64,000 nucleotides of DNA, taken from the NCBI RefSeq assembly GCF_000423925.1, contig NZ_KE384107.1:75552-139551 (forward strand), in the 5' to 3' direction. The translations under genes were made by a program, and so were the position numbers. Source of the DNA: Butyrivibrio sp. VCD2006 (GTDB taxonomy: Bacteria; Bacillota; Clostridia; Lachnospirales; Lachnospiraceae). Within the stretch, counting starts at the first letter, position 1; each line of letters opens with the position of its first letter. This document shows, piece after piece, positions 27,651-36,221 of the stretch. The notes beneath the pieces are model-generated. The model worked only from the letters and a program-made list of their open reading frames with translations. It searched no databases and was not told the origin of the DNA.

Positions 27651-27680
27651 CGCAAACGATATTTAAAATGTCTTAAACGC
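27651..27680. promoter_or_regulatory. Paired LytTR-type boxes upstream of the lanE operon
   Basis: GCAAACG (AAACG at 27654) and TTAAACG (AAACG at 27675) repeat with the same 21-bp pitch as the agrD/agrC boxes. ATGTCTTAAACG is shared exactly between 27668-27679 and 17497-17508. Orientation relative to the minus-strand operons is the same at both sites. Confidence 0.6.
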
Positions 27681-27713
27681 AAAAAAGGACCTTCAGTCAT
27701 TAACTGAAAGTCC
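27681..27713 (-). terminator. Rho-independent terminator of the GH127 gene
   Basis: GGAC-TTCAGT/ACTGAA-GTCC stem (27687-27713) and six T on the minus strand. It marks the edge of the lanthipeptide locus and abuts the paired boxes. Confidence 0.85.
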
Positions 27714-27784
27714 TTCCTGATTTATCCTTATTTGATTTTCACATGCCATCATGGACGGAGCTAAGAAAACGGCCCATTATCCAT

Positions 27785-29740
27785 TTAATTCTTGAAAGTC
27801 CAATAGATTCCATAGCATTCCTTATACTGATTAAAGTGTGTCGTAAATACCAGGTCTCTATCCGTCCCCTTAAGGTCAAATTCCATCTCACCCGATCTCT
27901 TTATAAGATGAGAATCAATATCCTTCATGAAATCATCCACTGAAATATCATCAGTAATTTTTATATCATCATTCTCCACAGCTCTCTCAGCAGGTACAGA
28001 CACCTGGACGCCGTGGAACTTCGTCTTCATCTTTGCGGTTCCAAGTCTTGCTGACAGAAGGTATGGCCCATATAAGAAAGCATATGTATTTTTTCCGTCA
28101 GGAAGATTCTCATAATGAAGTCCCATAGGAAGTGCCAGCTCAATCTCTCCGCCGTTTTCTATCAGCTCTTTGGAGACAACAATGAATCCACCCGAAACAC
28201 TATTATCTTCATTAAGAACATCTCCATTAACTCTTACTTCCGGAAATTCCTTTGCCCACTCAGGAATTCTTAAATAAATATCGTCAGTTATCTTTTTGCC
28301 GCTATTCGGAGTGATTGTTATTTTAACCTTCTCGGAATCGGTGAGGTCACACACCTGCACCAATCTATAATCATCAGTCTTAAGCTCTGATGCAAGGTAG
28401 AGTGCAACTAACAGCTTACCCTCTTCTCTGTAATAAATTCCTCTCTGGAGCTTTGTAAAGTTCTCATAGCCTGTTCCTGTGCAGCACCAGAAATTCCCAT
28501 CCAGAGTATTAAATACCTTGTGATACCCTGTTGCCATCGGCTGGAAGTATGTTGTAAAGCCTGTCTCGTGATTCTGAGATGCCATTATGGCATTTATAAG
28601 TGTGCGCTCCGAATAATCCAGATATTTCTTATTTCCTGTTGCAGCAAAGAGTCTTCTTGAAAACTTCAGCATGTTATAGGTATTGCAGGTCTCGTTATTC
28701 ACATGAGTTCTCTCCGCATCAAGGATATTATCCTTACCGAAGTGCTCATTTTCACTGTTACCGCCTGTTACATAGGTATGCTTTCCTACCACCATATCGA
28801 AGAAGCTCTCAGCATATTCAAGATATTTAGTTTCAGAAGGATCAGCCTCATATCTTGCAAGGGCTCCTATAAATTTCGGAATTGTTGTATTCGCATGAGT
28901 GTTATCGAGAACATCTTTTTCTCCCGATAATATCTTCTCAAAGAGCTCCACCTCATCAAACCTGTGAGCGGCATTAAATATTCTCTGAGGATCATCCACC
29001 GCCAGTTCACTGCCCTCATCCTTAAGCTTCTTATTAATCAGATACAGCTCATAAAGGCAGTCATTCATTCCGCCATATTCAATACCAAGCACTATTTTAT
29101 TTGTTTCCTCAGACCACCCTTCAGTACGTCTTGCCGTCCACAGCCCCAGGCCATTTGCAAGCTTAAGGGCAGACTCCTTACCTGCGATTATGTATGCCGC
29201 ATTCAGTCCTGTAAATATCTTATGCATGGTGTACCACGGAACCCATGACTGTGTAAAAATCTCTCCAAGTCCTTTTTCAACATTATCAAACTGAAGGAGG
29301 AGATTATCAGAGAAATCTTTATTGGGAAAATCTGATCCGAAGATATATCCCTCAAGCTCTGTTCCCTCTGTGAGTTCCTGGCAAACAGTAAGCGCCTCCA
29401 GAACATAATCAAGTCTCTCGCATACAGCCTTTTGCTCCTCATCGCTAAGCCCCGGGTTCCCTGCTGCCTGAGCAAGCGCTGTAATATAATGTCCCATGGT
29501 ATGACCGCCAATAAGTGAGTTTTCCCATCCACCGCCGTAGCGCTCTTTGTTTTTCATGAATTCGCGCTTGGCTTCCGGAGTCATCCCTGCAATAATAGCA
29601 GCCGTTTCTCTAAAGCCCGCAAGCAATCTGTCCGCATCCAGAGCGAGCATATTCTTCACATCGATGTGAAGTGCTTCATCGTAATACTTATCAGTAACCT
29701 TTACTGCATCGTGTTTAACCAAGGTCCAATTATCCCTCAT
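27785..29740 (-). CDS. Glycoside hydrolase family 127 (beta-L-arabinofuranosidase type)
   Basis: 651 residues, usual GH127 (former DUF1680) length. The family's zinc-cysteine site is visible: Glu and Cys in NETCNTYN (near 348) and the double Cys in WCCTGTG (near 418). It should release beta-L-arabinofuranose from hydroxyproline-linked or pectic arabino-oligosaccharides. No signal peptide, so likely cytosolic. ATG 29740 has AAAGGAGG upstream and is preferred over 29761. It is followed by its own terminator and preceded by an esterase gene on the same strand. Confidence 0.88.
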   Translation of the reverse strand: MRDNWTLVKHDAVKVTDKYYDEALHIDVKNMLALDADRLLAGFRETAAIIAGMTPEAKREFMKNKERYGGGWENSLIGGHTMGHYITALAQAAGNPGLSDEEQKAVCERLDYVLEALTVCQELTEGTELEGYIFGSDFPNKDFSDNLLLQFDNVEKGLGEIFTQSWVPWYTMHKIFTGLNAAYIIAGKESALKLANGLGLWTARRTEGWSEETNKIVLGIEYGGMNDCLYELYLINKKLKDEGSELAVDDPQRIFNAAHRFDEVELFEKILSGEKDVLDNTHANTTIPKFIGALARYEADPSETKYLEYAESFFDMVVGKHTYVTGGNSENEHFGKDNILDAERTHVNNETCNTYNMLKFSRRLFAATGNKKYLDYSERTLINAIMASQNHETGFTTYFQPMATGYHKVFNTLDGNFWCCTGTGYENFTKLQRGIYYREEGKLLVALYLASELKTDDYRLVQVCDLTDSEKVKITITPNSGKKITDDIYLRIPEWAKEFPEVRVNGDVLNEDNSVSGGFIVVSKELIENGGEIELALPMGLHYENLPDGKNTYAFLYGPYLLSARLGTAKMKTKFHGVQVSVPAERAVENDDIKITDDISVDDFMKDIDSHLIKRSGEMEFDLKGTDRDLVFTTHFNQYKECYGIYWTFKN

Positions 29741-29833
29741 AGCATCCTCCTTTGATAACATTAGTTTTTAATTAAATCCATAAGACTACATTTAATAACA
29801 ACCACTTTCCTAACAGTGGGTTTCTTATTCTGC

Positions 29834-31012
29834 TTATTTAAATGCAAGCTGTGCGAAATTGTAGAAACCAAGGTACCATACCTTAAAGTCATGTACGCCC
29901 TTTACTTCCTGCCACATATAATTCTCATCAGGTGTTATCTTTTCACTGAGTGCCGGTACAGTCTTTGCTGCGGCAGAAGCAGCTGCATACGCCACCTTAT
30001 CCTCTGTTCCGCAGATATTATAAAAATACCCTATATCATACTCACTCTTATCAATTGAATCTGCAACCTGAACCGCTTTATTACTTGTGGGTGCAGCTGA
30101 AAATACCCCGAAGTAATCAAACAGATCCATGCACTCACAGATTCCGATATTGATTGTCTGCATACCGCCCATTGAAAGACCTGCCATAGCGCGGTGCTCT
30201 CTTGTGGCAGCCATATCGTATCCGTCCTCGCTGTAATCCGCATAGGTGCTGTAGTTAGCTTCTATATAAGGAATAAGATCATTCCTTAGCTCCTTCCCAA
30301 AGCAATAAAATGAATTATAATCTGAACCCTGCGAGGCATGATTCTCAGCGGAACGTCCATTGGGAGTAACAACGATAAAGGGATCGATGTCACCATAATA
30401 ACTAAGGTTATCCATTATATTCTTAACCCTTGAGTCAGCCTTCGAAAGTCCCCATTCATCCTCATCGCCGCCGATTCCATGCATAAGATAAAGCACGTTA
30501 TATTTCTTATCCTCGCTGTAATCTGCAGGAAGATATACATTTGCTTCCTTCTCGATTTCTTTTCCGTCTCCGAAGTAATCATGAGCAGTGTAGGTGATTC
30601 TTTCAACCTTACCGCCATCCTTAACTCTCATGCTCACATATTTTCCGGGAATGATATCGCTTGATATCGAAGCAGTAGGAACTCTCTCCTCATCCTCTGA
30701 TGCAATCTCGGAAGCCTCATCTACATCTGATGTCTCCTGAGCAATTGCCTCCTCTATTCCCCCATTCTTAATCTCTTTATCTTCTGCCATTTCTTCTTCC
30801 CCATTTTCTTCTTTGCTTTCAGAAGTCTCTGCTTCCTCTTCATTTTCAGTCTTCTCGCTGGCTTCTTTGTCAGCATCATCTACTTCCTCAGTAGTTTCCA
30901 CCGCTGCAACATCGGCATCACCGGACTTCTCTGCCTCCTGGCCGGCACATCCGCTTACCGTCATGCCTGCTATCATAAGCCCCATAATAATTCCCAATAC
31001 CCTCTTTTTCAT
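29834..31012 (-). CDS. Lipoprotein esterase, CE1/esterase D-like
   Basis: 392 residues. Lipoprotein signal MKKRVLGIIMGLMIAGMTVS with acceptor Cys in TVSGC, then an acidic Glu-rich linker of about 100 residues, then an alpha/beta hydrolase. Visible: YLMHGIGGDEDEW, nucleophile AGLSMGG, acid in CGTEDK and His in GVHDF. This is the family of feruloyl and acetyl-xylan esterases, so it probably removes acyl groups from hemicellulose at the cell surface. ATG 31012 with GGAGG upstream is chosen over 31072. Confidence 0.85.
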   Translation of the reverse strand: MKKRVLGIIMGLMIAGMTVSGCAGQEAEKSGDADVAAVETTEEVDDADKEASEKTENEEEAETSESKEENGEEEMAEDKEIKNGGIEEAIAQETSDVDEASEIASEDEERVPTASISSDIIPGKYVSMRVKDGGKVERITYTAHDYFGDGKEIEKEANVYLPADYSEDKKYNVLYLMHGIGGDEDEWGLSKADSRVKNIMDNLSYYGDIDPFIVVTPNGRSAENHASQGSDYNSFYCFGKELRNDLIPYIEANYSTYADYSEDGYDMAATREHRAMAGLSMGGMQTINIGICECMDLFDYFGVFSAAPTSNKAVQVADSIDKSEYDIGYFYNICGTEDKVAYAAASAAAKTVPALSEKITPDENYMWQEVKGVHDFKVWYLGFYNFAQLAFK

Positions 31013-31030
31013 TTTTTCCTCCAAAATTAA

Positions 31031-31068
31031 AAGTGTGCTATTCTCATCCTCTGAGTAATAGCACACTT
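31031..31068 (-). terminator. Hairpin between araC and the esterase gene
   Basis: Perfect 12-bp stem AAGTGTGCTATT/AATAGCACACTT followed on the minus strand by TTTTAATTTT. It ends the AraC gene and sits about 10 bp before the esterase ribosome site, so it could also limit read-through into that gene. Confidence 0.7.
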
Positions 31069-31140
31069 TCACTATAAATTCTTAATTCAACCTATTCTAT
31101 TCGAATATTGCTTAATTCTTCTAATTTTTTGCTTTAAATA

Positions 31141-32028
31141 TCATTGCGCATTTACACTAAGTTCATCCCTGTATTGACTGGCGCTCATATCATAGTACTT
31201 TTTAAATGCCGATGAAAAATGCTCAACCGAAGAATACCCAAGCTCATCAGCTATTCTGGTAACAGTTATATCAGGGGATCTAAGCATAATCGCTGCAGCA
31301 CTCATCTTGGCTTCCGTCCTTTTGCTCTGGAAATTCATACCATAATGCTCCATAAGAAGCCTCTGGGTCTGCCTTGTACTAAGGCTAAGCCTGCCTGCCA
31401 GAGTCGTCAGCGTAAGTGTGGCATATTCATATAGGAAGGCCTCCTCAATTGTGAGATACTGATCGTCATTTGACTTAAAGCCCTGATAATCCGTTTTTCC
31501 CTCATTAACCGCATAATCCCTGACGCAGGCAACAATTATCTGCTTAATAAGAGACTCCACAGACTCCCTGTAACCGATATTCTCATCCTTAAGCTCCCTG
31601 AACAGAGATTTCATAAGTGAATTGATCCCATGCTTATCCTTGCCATACCAGATTTTTGTAGCTCGGAAAATTCTAAGCGGCGACAACATCCTCTTATCAT
31701 TCTTTAAATCAGGCGAGAGCTTTAGGTAAACACAATACTCAGAAAGCGGATCCTTTTTATCCGGAATCATGGAGTGCTTTACCTTGGGACCTGTAATGTA
31801 AAGTGTCCCCGGGCCTGTTTCATATTCCTTCCCGCTTATCGTAACCTTCCCATATCCAGAAGAAATATAGTGTATCTCGTAGCTGTTATCAGAATGGGCA
31901 TGCAAAGGAATCGATCTGTGGAAACACTCATACACAATATTTCCAACGAAAACCGATTCCCCTTCCATCATGAAACCGATATTTCTATCATGGTATGCAA
32001 TTTTATCTATGCTATTTTTTTCTTCCAT
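31141..32028 (-). CDS. AraC-family transcriptional regulator
   Basis: About 295 residues: N-terminal cupin-like sensor (HAHSDNSYEIHYISSGYGKV) and C-terminal double helix-turn-helix (LTTLAGRLSLSTRQTQRLL and ITRIADELGYSSVEHFSSAFKKY). It is divergent from the alcohol dehydrogenase-aldo/keto reductase-fucU operon and upstream of the esterase/GH127 genes, so it likely controls one or both. Start uncertain: ATG 32028 has GGGGA 11 bp upstream, and 32046 is possible. Confidence 0.82.
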   Translation of the reverse strand: MEEKNSIDKIAYHDRNIGFMMEGESVFVGNIVYECFHRSIPLHAHSDNSYEIHYISSGYGKVTISGKEYETGPGTLYITGPKVKHSMIPDKKDPLSEYCVYLKLSPDLKNDKRMLSPLRIFRATKIWYGKDKHGINSLMKSLFRELKDENIGYRESVESLIKQIIVACVRDYAVNEGKTDYQGFKSNDDQYLTIEEAFLYEYATLTLTTLAGRLSLSTRQTQRLLMEHYGMNFQSKRTEAKMSAAAIMLRSPDITVTRIADELGYSSVEHFSSAFKKYYDMSASQYRDELSVNAQ

Positions 32029-32238
32029 TCCAGATATATTCCCCATTTTCGGTAATCGAAGCAAAGTTTTAAGCTTTTCAATTAAGGAATGTCCTCATGC
32101 GATAATAGTAACACATTATATGCGCTAATACGACATTTCATGTCCTAAATTGTCATCAAAATCTCTTATTTTAAAATTCCGCCAACCCTATAATTTTCTT
32201 AAGATAAACAGTCTCGACCATGAAAGGAGGAGGAAATC

Positions 32239-33306
32239 ATGGCTGTTAAAATGAGAGGTGCTATTCTACCGGGTAATTCAACTGTTGAACTTAAAGACTT
32301 TGAGGTTCCAAAGCCTGGATTCGGCCAGGTACTTATCCGTACAAAGGCTACAACCATTTGCGGAAGCGACATACGTTGCATTTACAGAAAGCACACAGGT
32401 AAGGGGGCTGAGGGATATATCCCCGGAATGATCGCAGGTCACGAGCCCTGCGGGCTTATTATTGAAGAGGGAGAAGGACTTAAGCGCTTTAAAAAGGGCG
32501 ACAGAGTCATTGTTTACCACATTTCTGGCTGCGGTGTCTGCAACGACTGCAGAAGAGGATATTACATCTCATGTACGAGCAAATTCCGCGCAGCATACGG
32601 ATGGCAAAGAAACGGCGGTATGGGTGAATACATCCTCGCTGACGAAAAGGATCTTATTGCCCTTCCCGATGAACTCACATATAAAGATGGCGCGCAGGTT
32701 GCCTGCGGTTTCGGTACTGTCTATGAAGCTATAGAAAAAATCGGCGTAAGCGGAAATGATGCTGTTCTTGTAACAGGTCTTGGCCCTGTAGGCCTCGCCG
32801 CACTTATGCTCAGCAAGGCACTTGGAGCAAACATGCTCATTGGTGTCGAGATGAACGATTACAGAATAGATCTCGCTAAGAAGCTTGGCCTTGTAGATTA
32901 CGTATTTAAGCCGGGCGATGATACTCTTGATGAAATCTTAAAACTCACCAGAGGACAGGGCGTTGAAAAGGCCATCGACTGCTCAGCCTCCGATCCCGGA
33001 AGGCAGCTTGCAATAAGGGCAACCCGCTCCTACGGTAAGATCGCATTTGTCGGTGAAGGCGGAACCTGTACCTTTAATCCCAGCCCTGATATCATCCACG
33101 GACAAAAGACCATCTACGGCTCCTGGGTAACTTCTCTTTGGAAAATGGAAGAGCTTGTAGACAAGCTTGTTCGTTGGAACATCCACCCCGACAAGCTGAT
33201 CACACACGAATTCCCTCTGGATCAGGCTCCCGAGGCCTATGCTCTCATGGCATCCGGAGAATGCGGCAAGGTAGCTGTTGTTTTCGGCGATCAGGATGAA
33301 AAGTAG
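32239..33306 (+). CDS. Zinc-dependent alcohol dehydrogenase (MDR family)
   Basis: 355 residues. Catalytic zinc ligands in CGSDIRC and GHEPCG, structural zinc Cys cluster CGVCNDCRRGYYISC, NAD-binding VTGLGPVGLAAL. An NAD(P)-linked oxidoreductase of the sorbitol/threonine dehydrogenase type. GGAGGAGG before the ATG. It starts a three-gene operon with an aldo/keto reductase and a sugar mutarotase, so a sugar or sugar-alcohol substrate (fucose, arabinose or their polyols) is likely. TATAAT at 32189-32194 is a candidate -10. Confidence 0.87.
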   Translation: MAVKMRGAILPGNSTVELKDFEVPKPGFGQVLIRTKATTICGSDIRCIYRKHTGKGAEGYIPGMIAGHEPCGLIIEEGEGLKRFKKGDRVIVYHISGCGVCNDCRRGYYISCTSKFRAAYGWQRNGGMGEYILADEKDLIALPDELTYKDGAQVACGFGTVYEAIEKIGVSGNDAVLVTGLGPVGLAALMLSKALGANMLIGVEMNDYRIDLAKKLGLVDYVFKPGDDTLDEILKLTRGQGVEKAIDCSASDPGRQLAIRATRSYGKIAFVGEGGTCTFNPSPDIIHGQKTIYGSWVTSLWKMEELVDKLVRWNIHPDKLITHEFPLDQAPEAYALMASGECGKVAVVFGDQDEK

Positions 33307-33368
33307 GAGCTGCAAACTGTACTATCCGGCTCCTGTCAGATAGTAAACTCTATGAGGAGAATGACAAT

Positions 33369-34352
33369 ATGAGTGAATTTATATCCGGTGTACCTTCTTA
33401 TACCTTGAATACCGGTGCAGTCATGCCTGCTGTGGGCCTTGGTACCTTTGGTTCCGATAAGTACTCGGCAGATCAGATCGCTGCTGCCGTGTCCGGCGCT
33501 GTAAAGGCAGGCTATCGCATGCTGGACTGCGCATCCGTCTATCAGAATGAGGATCAGATAGGAAAAGTGCTTGATGGATTATTTAAGGAAGGCGTCGTGA
33601 AAAGAGAAGATCTTTTCATCACTTCCAAGGTCTGGAACGACCAGCACAGAGAAGTAAGAAAAGCCTGTGAAAAGAGCCTTAAGGATTTAGGTCTTAATTA
33701 CATCGACCTCTATTTTGTTCATTGGCCTTTTCCCAACTATCATGCTCCCGGGTGCGATGGTGATTCCAGAAATCCAGATTCCAAACCATTTTCAGTAGAT
33801 GAGTTCATGGATACCTGGGAACAGCTTGAAGAGCTCTACGATGCAGGTCTTGTAAAAGCAATCGGAATGTCTAACATGACTATCGCAAAGCTCGAAAGAG
33901 TTCTGCCCTTATGCAGGATCATGCCTGCTGCCCTTGAGATGGAATGCCATCCATCCTTCCAGCAGCAGTCACTGTTTGACTACGCTAAATCAAAAGGGAT
34001 TGTCCCCATCGGCTTCTGTCCTATCGGCTCTCCCAGTAGACCGGAGAGAGATCGCACAGACACTGATGTTGCAGACACAGAACTCCCGGAAGTAATTGAG
34101 GTAGCAAAGAATCACGGTGTCCATCCCGCTCTTATCTGCATCAAATGGGCAGTACAGCGCGGAATGTGCACAATACCCTTCTCTGTAAAAGAGCCTCAGT
34201 ACATCTCCAACCTGAAATGCACAACCGAGGATCCTCTTACAACTGAAGAAATGGAACTGCTAAAAAAGGCTGAACGTGACTGTCGTCTGGTAAAGGGTCA
34301 GGTCTTCCTATGGCCCGGCGCGAAAGACTGGACACAGCTATGGTCTTGCTGA
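33369..34352 (+). CDS. Aldo/keto reductase
   Basis: 327 residues with the AKR barrel. Catalytic tetrad pieces: Asp and Tyr in LDCASVYQNE, Lys in ITSKVW, His in VHWPFP. The cofactor loop is IPFSVKEPQ. It reduces aldehydes or sugars with NADPH. GAGGAG precedes the ATG, 62 bp after the alcohol dehydrogenase. A linked dehydrogenase/reductase pair suggests redox conversion of a pentose or deoxyhexose; the exact substrate is not visible. Confidence 0.88.
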   Translation: MSEFISGVPSYTLNTGAVMPAVGLGTFGSDKYSADQIAAAVSGAVKAGYRMLDCASVYQNEDQIGKVLDGLFKEGVVKREDLFITSKVWNDQHREVRKACEKSLKDLGLNYIDLYFVHWPFPNYHAPGCDGDSRNPDSKPFSVDEFMDTWEQLEELYDAGLVKAIGMSNMTIAKLERVLPLCRIMPAALEMECHPSFQQQSLFDYAKSKGIVPIGFCPIGSPSRPERDRTDTDVADTELPEVIEVAKNHGVHPALICIKWAVQRGMCTIPFSVKEPQYISNLKCTTEDPLTTEEMELLKKAERDCRLVKGQVFLWPGAKDWTQLWSC

Positions 34353-34445
34353 TTGAACTTAGCGAGGTTCTTTCGAGCTTAGTTCAATCGTGTTCTGGCG
34401 AACGAAGTGAGAGCAGAACTTCCTTAATATAACTTGGCGAGGTAG
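34351..34445. repeat. Inverted and direct repeats before fucU
   Basis: GATTGAACTTAGC (34351-34363) pairs with GCTTAGTTCAATC (34377-34389) with one mismatch, starting inside the AKR stop codon. GTTCTG/CAGAAC follows (34392-34419). AACTTAGCGAGGT is repeated as AACTTGGCGAGGT 75 bp later, and the second copy supplies the fucU ribosome site. Confidence 0.55.
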
Positions 34446-34450
34446 AAAAA

Positions 34451-34888
34451 ATGCTAAAAGGAATACCAAAAATATTATCACCGGAACTACTTAAGGTTCT
34501 ATGCGAGATGGGTCACGCAGACAGAATTGTCATATCAGATGGCAATTTTCCTGCCGAATCCATGGGGAAAGATGCGATAGTTATCCGTCTCGACGGCCAC
34601 GGTGTACCCGAAGTCTTAGATGCAATCCTTCAGGTCTTCCCCCTCGACACCTATGTGGATCATCCCGTAAATCTGATGGAAGTAATGAAAGGTGATCCCG
34701 TTGAGACTCCGATTTGGGACACCTATTCAGATATTATCAAGAAGCACGACGATCGTGGAGACTCAACTATTGGTCACATTGAGCGCTTTGCATTTTATGA
34801 AGAAGCTAAGAAAGCCTATGCCATCGTAGCAACAGGCGAATCCGCCCTCTATGCAAACATAATGCTTCAAAAGGGCGTTGTAATCTGA
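34451..34888 (+). CDS. fucU: RbsD/FucU family sugar mutarotase
   Basis: 145 residues, the FucU length. Visible family features: LLKVLCEMGHADRIVISDGNFPA, with the catalytic His/Asp, and the C-terminal YANIMLQKGVV. It interconverts alpha and beta anomers of L-fucose or ribose-like sugars so that downstream dehydrogenases get the right form. Its place behind two oxidoreductases fits an L-fucose or related pathway. GAGGTAG before the ATG. Confidence 0.85.
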   Translation: MLKGIPKILSPELLKVLCEMGHADRIVISDGNFPAESMGKDAIVIRLDGHGVPEVLDAILQVFPLDTYVDHPVNLMEVMKGDPVETPIWDTYSDIIKKHDDRGDSTIGHIERFAFYEEAKKAYAIVATGESALYANIMLQKGVVI

Positions 34889-34960
34889 CGCTTCTAACTT
34901 CAAGTAAGTAAATTAACTTTTGCTCCCATAACATAACCACTTTCTCTATATTATTAAAGC

Positions 34961-35003
34961 AGGCCTCCAATCGTTAGTCCCATAATCTAACGATTGGAGG
35001 CCT
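34961..35003 (+). terminator. Hairpin after fucU
   Basis: Perfect 17-bp stem (34961-34977 with 34987-35003), 9-base loop, then TGTAATTT. Probably the operon terminator; the T-run is weak. Confidence 0.65.
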
Positions 35004-35020
35004 GTAATTTATGCCAGAAT

Positions 35021-35146
35021 TCAGCATCCCTTTCCATCTACTCTGCAGGCAGCACCTGCTTCTCTGGGCTTTTCTACCGCTATTCCCTGTTCTGTAAAAT
35101 AGCTCTCCCAATCAGGACACATTCCACTTCCATATACTTGCAGCAT
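35021..35146 (-). pseudogene. 41-codon glutaredoxin-like remnant
   Basis: MLQVYGSGMCPDWESYFTEQ then GIAVEKPREA and GAACRVDGKGC. The start matches the opening strand and Cys of glutaredoxin-like proteins (YGSxxCPDC), but the second Cys is Trp. The tail resembles the C-terminal ACSIDGKGC seen in Lachnospiraceae glutaredoxin-like proteins. The middle of the fold is missing, which suggests an internal in-frame deletion. The ATG follows the ABM stop by one base (TAATATG) with GAGGTG upstream, so it may still be translated. Confidence 0.5.
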
Positions 35147-35147
35147 A

Positions 35148-35432
35148 TTACACCTCAAATCTTTCTATAATCGTATCAACTACAAAATCAGCCTTTAGCT
35201 CGCCAAGCCTTTTATAATGAGGCTGCTGACCATGCTGCGTTATGGCATCAGCGTTCTGCCATTTTTCAACAAGAAGTACTTCATCACTGTCAGCTACAGG
35301 TAAATAGTACTCATACTTGACGTTACCCTCTTCTGCTCTGCTTGCCTCATCAATCCCTTCCTTTTGGATAACATCCAAAAAATCATTTCTTTTTCCGGCT
35401 TTACATTTGTATGTCACATTCAAAACAATCAT
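35148..35432 (-). CDS. Antibiotic biosynthesis monooxygenase (ABM) domain protein
   Basis: 94 residues, a single ABM dimeric alpha-beta barrel of the YgiN/quinol-monooxygenase type: MIVLNVTYKCKAGKRNDFLD at the start, VEKWQNADAITQHGQQPHYK with the conserved W and H near the middle. Cofactor-free oxidation of quinol-like compounds is the family activity; the substrate is not readable. It is translationally linked to the small glutaredoxin-like ORF that follows. Confidence 0.82.
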   Translation of the reverse strand: MIVLNVTYKCKAGKRNDFLDVIQKEGIDEASRAEEGNVKYEYYLPVADSDEVLLVEKWQNADAITQHGQQPHYKRLGELKADFVVDTIIERFEV

Positions 35433-35537
35433 TTTTGCCCTCTTTACTTGATGATATATGCGTCAACTATTTCACCAACATACATGGTATGAAAATCCTT
35501 TATAGTTTGGATTTCTTCGTTCTGTCTTAAACGCAAG

Positions 35538-36056
35538 TTAAATAGCAAGCTCATACACATAGCTGTCGTATTCAATGTTCATATGATACTTCCTGAACTT
35601 TGTTTCTTCCTTTACCTTGAACCCTAACTTTCTTAATAGTCCACAGGAGGCCTCGTTTTCCTTTGCAACTTCTGCGGTTACAGTTTTAACATTATGTTCT
35701 TTTGCCCATTCAATAAGTTTTTGCACTGCTTCTGAGGCATATCCGTTGCGCCAGTACTTTTTGTTTATGCAGTAGCCGATGTCGATATTGCTCCTGTCCT
35801 CATTAGAGAAAACACAGCAGCTTCCTATGCTTTTCCCTTTTTCTTTATCATCGATCACAAGGTAATAGCCATCTTCATTGTCTTCCATTTCATCGATAGC
35901 ACTCCGGTATACATCATCAACGTATTCCTCTGTCGGATCGCTGAGATACGTGCCGTTTTCTTCATCGAACCACATTCCTGTACAAAACTCTTTATCAGAT
36001 ATCTTATAATCCCTAATCAGAATTCTCTCGCAAGTTAAATCATTCCCAAGTCGCAT
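35538..36056 (-). CDS. GNAT acetyltransferase, RimJ/RimL type
   Basis: 172 residues. ERILIRDYKISD opening, acetyl-CoA loop near CINKKYWRNGYASEA (R/Q-x-x-G-x-A type) and the usual late NEASCGLLRKLGFKV. Cytosolic transfer of an acetyl group to an N-terminus or small amine; substrate unknown. The ATG at 36056 is preferred over the TTG at 36074 because GAGGAG lies upstream. Confidence 0.85.
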   Translation of the reverse strand: MRLGNDLTCERILIRDYKISDKEFCTGMWFDEENGTYLSDPTEEYVDDVYRSAIDEMEDNEDGYYLVIDDKEKGKSIGSCCVFSNEDRSNIDIGYCINKKYWRNGYASEAVQKLIEWAKEHNVKTVTAEVAKENEASCGLLRKLGFKVKEETKFRKYHMNIEYDSYVYELAI

Positions 36057-36221
36057 TTTTTCAAATCTCCTCAATCTCTGTTGCTAAAACTGTATTCCAA
36101 AATAAAATGAAGAACCACTTCTCACACGAGAAATGGTCTATTTTGCACCGATTTATCTATTTAAAATTTTCCTCAAACTATTCTTTTGATTTATGCCGTA
36201 ATTAAAATCTTCTATAAAGAA

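Noticed and set aside
35521..35535. CTGTCTTAAACGC, similar to the LytTR half-site, near a GNAT gene
   Set aside because: It is a single half-site at a gene 3' end with no partner at 21 bp, most likely chance.
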